From NCBI GenBank assembly GCA_001899585.1, contig MKWE01000019.1, positions 63,072-127,071 on the forward strand: a DNA stretch of 64,000 nucleotides. Direction: 5' to 3'. Under the pieces are notes generated by a model. That model did no database searches. It was not told the DNA's origin and saw nothing but the letters and a program-made list of their open reading frames with translations. The position numbers were made by a program, and so were the translations under genes. The stretch is from Rhodospirillales bacterium 70-18 (lineage in GTDB: Bacteria; Pseudomonadota; Alphaproteobacteria; Acetobacterales; Acetobacteraceae). How positions within the stretch are numbered: the first letter of the stretch is position 1; every line of letters begins with the position of its first letter. This document shows positions 59,898 to 64,000 of the stretch, piece after piece.

Positions 59898-60013
59898 CTT
59901 CTTTTTGTGAACAAAAAGAAGCAAAAAAACTTTATTCGCTGGAGTGCGCGGCACAGCCGGTGCGACCCCCCCAGCGAATAAAGGTTTTTTGGTTCTTTTT
60001 TTCAAAAAAGAGC
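59898..60013. repeat. Triple-hairpin dispersed element, copy E (clearest copy)
   Basis: CTTCTTTTTGT-GA-ACAAAAAGAAG (59898-59921), outer inverted repeat AAAAAAACTTTATTCGCTGG (59923-59942) against CCAGCGAATAAAGGTTTTTT (59971-59990), a GC-rich core, and GGTTCTTTTTTTCAAAAAAGAGC (59991-60013). It lies between rlmJ and gpsA, both plus strand. Confidence 0.88.
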
Positions 60014-60033
60014 GTTCTTCCTGGTTCTTGCTC

Positions 60034-60996
60034 ATGACCGACGTAGCCGTCATCGGCGCCGGCGCCTGGGGCACCGCGCTGGCCATCCAGGCCGCCCGCG
60101 CCGGCCGCGCCGTCACCCTGTGGGCGCGCGACCCCGCCCGCGCCGCCGCGCTGGCCGCCACGCGGGCGAACCCGCGCCTGCCGGGCCATGCGCTGCCGGC
60201 CGCCGTCACCATCACCGCCGAATTGCCGACAGCGCCGCTGCTGCTGCTGGTGGTGCCGATGCAGCATCTGCGCGCGGTGGCCGCCCGCCTGCCGCCGGGC
60301 GGGCCGCTGGTGGCCTGCTGCAAGGGGCTGGAGGCCGGCAGCCTGCGCCTGCCGCTGGAGGTGCTGGCCGAGGCATGCCCCGGCCGCCCCGCCGCGGTGC
60401 TGACCGGCCCGAATTTCGCGCACGAGATTGCCGCCGGCCTGCCCGCCGCCGCCGTGGTGGCGGCCCGGGACCCGGCCCTGCGCGGCGCGGTGGTCGCGGC
60501 GCTGGCCACCCCCGGCTTCCGCCTTTACGGCAACGAGGACGCGGTGGGGGCGCAGGTGGGCGGGGCGGCGAAGAACGTGGTGGCGATCGCCGCCGGCGCG
60601 GTGATGGGCGCCGGGCTGGGCGAGAACGCCCGCGCCGCGCTGATCACGCGCGGCCTGGCCGAACTGGCGCGGCTGGCGGCGGCGCTGGGCGGGCAGGCGG
60701 AGACGGTCTCGGGCCTGTCCGGCCTGGGCGACCTGGTGCTGACCTGCACCGGGGCCACCAGCCGCAACTACAGCCTGGGCGTGGCGCTCGGCCAGGGCCG
60801 GCCGCTCGCCGAGATCCTCGCCGGCCGCACCACCGTCGCCGAGGGCGTCGCCACCGCCCCCGCCCTGGTGGCGCGCGCGACGGCGCTGGGCGTGGAACTG
60901 CCGCTCTGCACCGTGGTCGCCGCCGTGGTGCAGGGGCGGCTGACACTGGCCCAGGCGGTGGACGCGCTGCAGGCCCGGAGGCTGCGCGATGAGTGA
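60034..60996 (+). CDS. gpsA: NAD(P)-dependent glycerol-3-phosphate dehydrogenase
   Basis: 320-residue enzyme making sn-glycerol-3-phosphate for phospholipids. Rossmann motif VAVIGAGAWGTALAIQAARA at the start; active-site VGGAAKNVVAIAAGAVMGAG with catalytic Lys and the later SGLSGLGDLVLTCTGATSRN with YSLGVALGQG. Start ATG 20 bases after the triple-hairpin element; no clear ribosome site. Its product is also the compound a Ugp-like importer would bring in. Confidence 0.95.
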   Translation: MTDVAVIGAGAWGTALAIQAARAGRAVTLWARDPARAAALAATRANPRLPGHALPAAVTITAELPTAPLLLLVVPMQHLRAVAARLPPGGPLVACCKGLEAGSLRLPLEVLAEACPGRPAAVLTGPNFAHEIAAGLPAAAVVAARDPALRGAVVAALATPGFRLYGNEDAVGAQVGGAAKNVVAIAAGAVMGAGLGENARAALITRGLAELARLAAALGGQAETVSGLSGLGDLVLTCTGATSRNYSLGVALGQGRPLAEILAGRTTVAEGVATAPALVARATALGVELPLCTVVAAVVQGRLTLAQAVDALQARRLRDE

Positions 60997-61004
60997 ACAA
61001 CCGG

Positions 61005-61070
61005 GAAGACTCACAACAAGGCGCGGAGGCGGTGAGAAGATGATCAAGCCTTCTCTCCGCCTCCACGTCT
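61005..61070. repeat. Hairpin repeat between gpsA and murJ
   Basis: GGAGGCGGTGAGAAG and CTTCTCTCCGCCTCC form 15-bp arms with one mismatch around ATGATCAAGC; flanking ACAAGG/CTTTGT extends it. The opening ACTCACAACAAGGCG is related to the phrases before the 9-bp repeats at 40068 and 47448. Confidence 0.65.
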
Positions 61071-61113
61071 CTTTGTTGCCTGCATTCCTTCTCCTCTCCA
61101 TCAGGAACGCCCC

Positions 61114-62658
61114 ATGCTGCGCGGCATCCTGACCGTCGGCGGCTGGACGCTGGCCAGCCGGGTGCTCGGCTTCGCGCGCGACATGCTGATCGCCGCCCTG
61201 CTGGGCGCCGGGCCGGTGGCGGATGCCTTCTTCGTCGCCAACCGCCTGCCCAACCTGTTCCGCCGGCTGTTCGGCGAGGGCGCCTTCGCGGCCGCCTTCG
61301 TGCCCGCCTTCTCCGGCCTGCTGGCCGCCGAAGGGCAGGCGGAGGCGCAGCGCTTCGCCGAGCAGGCCGCCGCCGTGCTGACGTTCTGGCTGGTCGGGCT
61401 GACGGTGGCCGCCGAGATCTTCATGCCCACGGTGGTCGCCGCCATCGCGCCGGGCTTCCGGGCCGATCCGGAGAAGTTTGCGCTGGCGGTACAGTTATGC
61501 CGCATAACCTTCCCCTATATGCCGCTGATCTGCCTCGCGGCGCTGCTCTCGGGCGTGCTGAACGGGCTGGACCGCTTCGCCGCCGCCGCCGCCGCGCCGG
61601 TGGTCTACAACCTGGTCTCCATCGCCTTCATGCTCGGGCTGACCGGGCTGGTACCCACCGCCGGGCACGCGCTGGCGCTGGGGGTGAGCGCCTCGGGCGT
61701 GGTGCAGCTCGTGCTGCTGGGCTGGGCGGTGCGCCGCGCCGGCATGCGCATCCGCCTGCCGCGCCCGCGCCTGACCGCGCGCATGCGCGAATTGCTGCGC
61801 CGCATGGGGCCGGGGCTGATCGGCGCGGGGGTGACGCAGCTCAACCTCGCGGTGGATGTCATCATCGGCAGCCTGCTGCCGGCCGGCACGGTGTCGGTGC
61901 TGTACTATGCCGACCGGGTGAACCAGTTGCCGCTGGGCACCATCGGGGTGGCCGTCGGCACCGCGCTGCTGCCCACGCTGTCGCGCCAGGCGCTGGCCGG
62001 GCAGGGGGCGGCGGCGGTGGCGACGCTGAACCGGGCGCTGGAATACGCGCTGCTGCTGACCCTGCCGGCGGCGCTGGCGCTGCTGGTGGTGGCGCGGCCG
62101 ATCATCGCCGTGCTGTTCGGCCGCGGCGCCTTCGATGCCGCGAGCGTGGCGCTGGCGGCCCAGGCGCTGGGCGCCTACGCGGTGGGGTTGCCGGCCTTCG
62201 TGCTGGTGAAGGTGCTGGTGCCCGGCTTCTTCGCGCGCGGCGACACGGCGATGCCGGTGAAGATCGGCATGGCGGTGGTGGCGCTGAACCTGGCGCTGAA
62301 CCTGGCCTTCATGGGCCCGCTGCAGCATCTCGGCCCGCCGCTGGCCTCCTCGCTGGCGGCCTGGGTGAACGTGGCGGCGCTGGCCTGGGTGCTGCGCCGG
62401 CGCGGCCACCTGGCGCTGGACGCGCAGCTCCGCCGCACCGCGCCGCGCATGCTGGCGGCCGGGCTGGTGATGGCGCTGGTGCTGTGGGGGCTGGAGGTGG
62501 CGGTCTACCAGCCGCTGGCCGGCGTGCCGCTGCTGCGCTGGGCGGGGCTGGGGGTGCTGGTGGGCGGCGGCATGCTGGCCTATGGCGCCGCCGGCCAGGC
62601 GCTCGGCGGTTTCGACCTGCGCGCGGTGGCGGCGGGGCTGCTGCGCCGCCGCGCCTGA
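61114..62658 (+). CDS. murJ: Lipid II flippase MurJ
   Basis: 514-residue integral membrane protein with 14 predicted helices that moves lipid II across the inner membrane. Family landmarks are [40 protein letters not shown] (conserved Arg) and [20 protein letters not shown] at the N-terminus, then [20 protein letters not shown]. Start ATG follows GGAACGCCCC. Essential for peptidoglycan synthesis. Confidence 0.95.
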   Translation: MLRGILTVGGWTLASRVLGFARDMLIAALLGAGPVADAFFVANRLPNLFRRLFGEGAFAAAFVPAFSGLLAAEGQAEAQRFAEQAAAVLTFWLVGLTVAAEIFMPTVVAAIAPGFRADPEKFALAVQLCRITFPYMPLICLAALLSGVLNGLDRFAAAAAAPVVYNLVSIAFMLGLTGLVPTAGHALALGVSASGVVQLVLLGWAVRRAGMRIRLPRPRLTARMRELLRRMGPGLIGAGVTQLNLAVDVIIGSLLPAGTVSVLYYADRVNQLPLGTIGVAVGTALLPTLSRQALAGQGAAAVATLNRALEYALLLTLPAALALLVVARPIIAVLFGRGAFDAASVALAAQALGAYAVGLPAFVLVKVLVPGFFARGDTAMPVKIGMAVVALNLALNLAFMGPLQHLGPPLASSLAAWVNVAALAWVLRRRGHLALDAQLRRTAPRMLAAGLVMALVLWGLEVAVYQPLAGVPLLRWAGLGVLVGGGMLAYGAAGQALGGFDLRAVAAGLLRRRA

Positions 62659-62710
62659 GCGACAAGGCTTGACCGGGGGCGGATTCCGCCGGAAAAACCC
62701 CCTCCCTCCA

Positions 62711-63724
62711 ATGGAAAACATGGCAATGCAGCGCATTTTCTCCGGCATCCAGCCCTCCGGCGTCCCGCATCTTGGCAACTACCTGGGCGCGGTGCGGAAC
62801 TGGGTGCGGCTGCAGCAGGACCATGACTGCATCTATTGCGTGGTGGACCTGCACGCCATCACCGTCTGGCAGGACCCGAAGGAGCTGGCCAACCAGACCC
62901 GCGGGCTGGCCGCCGCCTTGCTCGCCTGCGGCATCGACCCCAAGGCGAGCCTGCTGTTCCACCAGTCCGCCGTGTACGCGCATCTGCGGCTGGCCTGGAT
63001 CTTCAACTGCGTCGCCCGCATGGGCTGGCTGAACCGGATGACCCAGTTCAAGGAAAAGGCCGGCAAGGAGCGCGAGAACGTCTCCACCGGCCTGTTCACC
63101 TACCCCAACCTGATGGCCGCCGACATCCTGGCCTACCACGCCACCCGCGTGCCGGTGGGCGACGACCAGCGCCAGCACCTGGAACTGGCCAACGACATCG
63201 CGCAGAAGTTCAACCACGATTACGGAGCGGAGTTCTTTCCGGCGATCGAGCCGATGATCCTCGGCCCGGCCGCGCGGGTGATGAGCCTGCGCGACGGCAG
63301 CAAGAAGATGAGCAAGTCCGACGCCTCGGGCCAGAGCGTCATCAACCTGAACGACGACGCCGACACCATCGCGCTGAAAATCCGCCGCGCCAAGACCGAC
63401 CCGGAGCCGCTGCCGAGCGAGCCGGCGGGGCTGGAGGGGCGGCCGGAGGCGCGCAACCTGGTGGGCATCTACGCGGCGCTGACCGACACCGACCATGCCG
63501 CCGTGCTGCGCGAGCATGGCGGCAAGGGCTTCGGCGCCTTCAAGCAGGTGCTGGCCGACCTGCTGGTGGCGCATCTGTCGCCGATCGCCGCCGAGACCCA
63601 GCGCCTGCTGGCCGACAGCGCCACGCTGGACGGCATCCTGCACGACGGCGCCCGCAAGGCCGAGGCGATCGCCGAGCCGATCGTCGCCGAGGCGGAGCGG
63701 CTGGTCGGCTTCCTGAAGGTATAG
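62711..63724 (+). CDS. trpS: Tryptophanyl-tRNA synthetase
   Basis: 337-residue class I synthetase. HIGH-like motif in [19 protein letters not shown], tryptophan pocket region [20 protein letters not shown] with [16 protein letters not shown], and KMSKS in [14 protein letters not shown]. Length agrees with the family. The first ATG (62711) has no strong ribosome site; the ATG at 62726 (MQRIFSG) is a common alternative. Confidence 0.95.
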   Translation: MENMAMQRIFSGIQPSGVPHLGNYLGAVRNWVRLQQDHDCIYCVVDLHAITVWQDPKELANQTRGLAAALLACGIDPKASLLFHQSAVYAHLRLAWIFNCVARMGWLNRMTQFKEKAGKERENVSTGLFTYPNLMAADILAYHATRVPVGDDQRQHLELANDIAQKFNHDYGAEFFPAIEPMILGPAARVMSLRDGSKKMSKSDASGQSVINLNDDADTIALKIRRAKTDPEPLPSEPAGLEGRPEARNLVGIYAALTDTDHAAVLREHGGKGFGAFKQVLADLLVAHLSPIAAETQRLLADSATLDGILHDGARKAEAIAEPIVAEAERLVGFLKV

Positions 63725-63774
63725 ACATCACCGCCGCCAACCCCGATCATTCCGCCAACGGCAAGGATGCGGCG

Positions 63775-64000
63775 GTGCGGGTGATCGGGCTTCTGGCGGC
63801 GTGCCTGATCGTGCTGGCGGCCACGGCCGCGCGTGCCGCCCCACCCACCGGGGCGCCAACCGAGGCCGTCGCGGTGCCGGGCCTGGCGCGGCCGGCCGAG
63901 ATCCTGCTGGACCGCTGGGGCGTGCCGCATATCTACGCCGCCAGCCAGCGCGACGCCTTCTTCGCCCAGGGCTGGAACGCGGCGCGCGAACGGCTGTGGC
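63775..64000 (+). CDS. Penicillin acylase family protein, N-terminus only
   Basis: The first 75 residues of a protein that continues past the right edge. A signal peptide (GLLAACLIVLAATAARA) is followed by VAVPGLARPAEILLDRWGVP and HIYAASQRDAFFAQGWNAAR, the typical start of the penicillin amidase/acylhomoserine-lactone acylase family. The GTG at 63775 has AAGGA seven bases upstream; no ATG fits. The Ser nucleophile lies outside the window. Substrate cannot be told; quorum-signal or beta-lactam acylase are both possible. Confidence 0.85.
   Translation, partial: MRVIGLLAACLIVLAATAARAAPPTGAPTEAVAVPGLARPAEILLDRWGVPHIYAASQRDAFFAQGWNAARERLW

Overview
The window is very GC-rich, with three-base periodicity and almost no strand-exclusive coding. 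Its gene families (TRAP transporter, Ugp-type ABC importer, MoxR/DUF58/DUF4159 block, single-domain RlpA, DUF1285, DUF6111, Hint-domain protein, RlmJ, MurJ) point to an alphaproteobacterial chromosome. The family mix and the dispersed A/T-hairpin repeats suggest Acetobacteraceae (Roseomonas/Rhodopila-like). That placement is inference; no rRNA or tRNA gene is present to confirm it.

Layout. 1-4428: a TRAP importer (dctPQM) followed by an acyl-CoA carboxyltransferase that runs off the left edge, with a divergent GntR/FCD regulator. 4496-11956: a tight five-gene minus-strand operon read in the order patatin-like lipase, subtilisin-metallopeptidase fusion, ComEC-like metallo-beta-lactamase hydrolase, membrane protein, lectin-like beta-sandwich protein. 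This is the best candidate for an undescribed system. 11957-14812: an EAL-domain remnant, an alkylsulfatase-like hydrolase, then about 1 kb without genes that holds a type I-E CRISPR repeat remnant and several hairpin repeats. 14813-19836: a Ugp-like ABC importer with a metallophosphoesterase. 20028-28071: a small secreted ankyrin protein, TspO, and the moxR-DUF58-DUF4159-GATase-like membrane operon. 28281-35381: plus-strand genes for DUF1285, NUDIX CoA pyrophosphatase, DUF6111, CCA-adding enzyme, MsbA-like exporter, tungstate TupB/TupA and a class IV aminotransferase. 35521-42044: MFS-TetR-MFS, threonine dehydratase-like enzyme and a glycosyltransferase. 42194-45611: a compact replication-type accessory module (DUF6362-like, RepA-like AAA ATPase, two small proteins) divergent from an XRE repressor. 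45934-50285: repeat-rich surface/secreted protein, Hint-domain protein, methyltransferase, RlpA. 50795-51115: a phage terminase fragment joined to a holin-like tail. 51120-64000: PDEase-like HD protein, SDR, S9 peptidase, gamma-glutamyltransferase, EamA exporter, PRC-barrel protein, MFS, RlmJ, GpsA, MurJ, TrpS and the start of a penicillin acylase.

Two kinds of dispersed repeat punctuate the window. One is a ~115-bp triple-hairpin element (five copies, at 14.4, 19.9, 35.4, 56.4 and 59.9 kb) sitting just after genes. The other is a GC-rich hairpin element found directly downstream of three minus-strand stop codons. Tandem repeats of 9, 12, 14, 24 and 29 bp occur at gene starts, gene ends and low-complexity protein tails.
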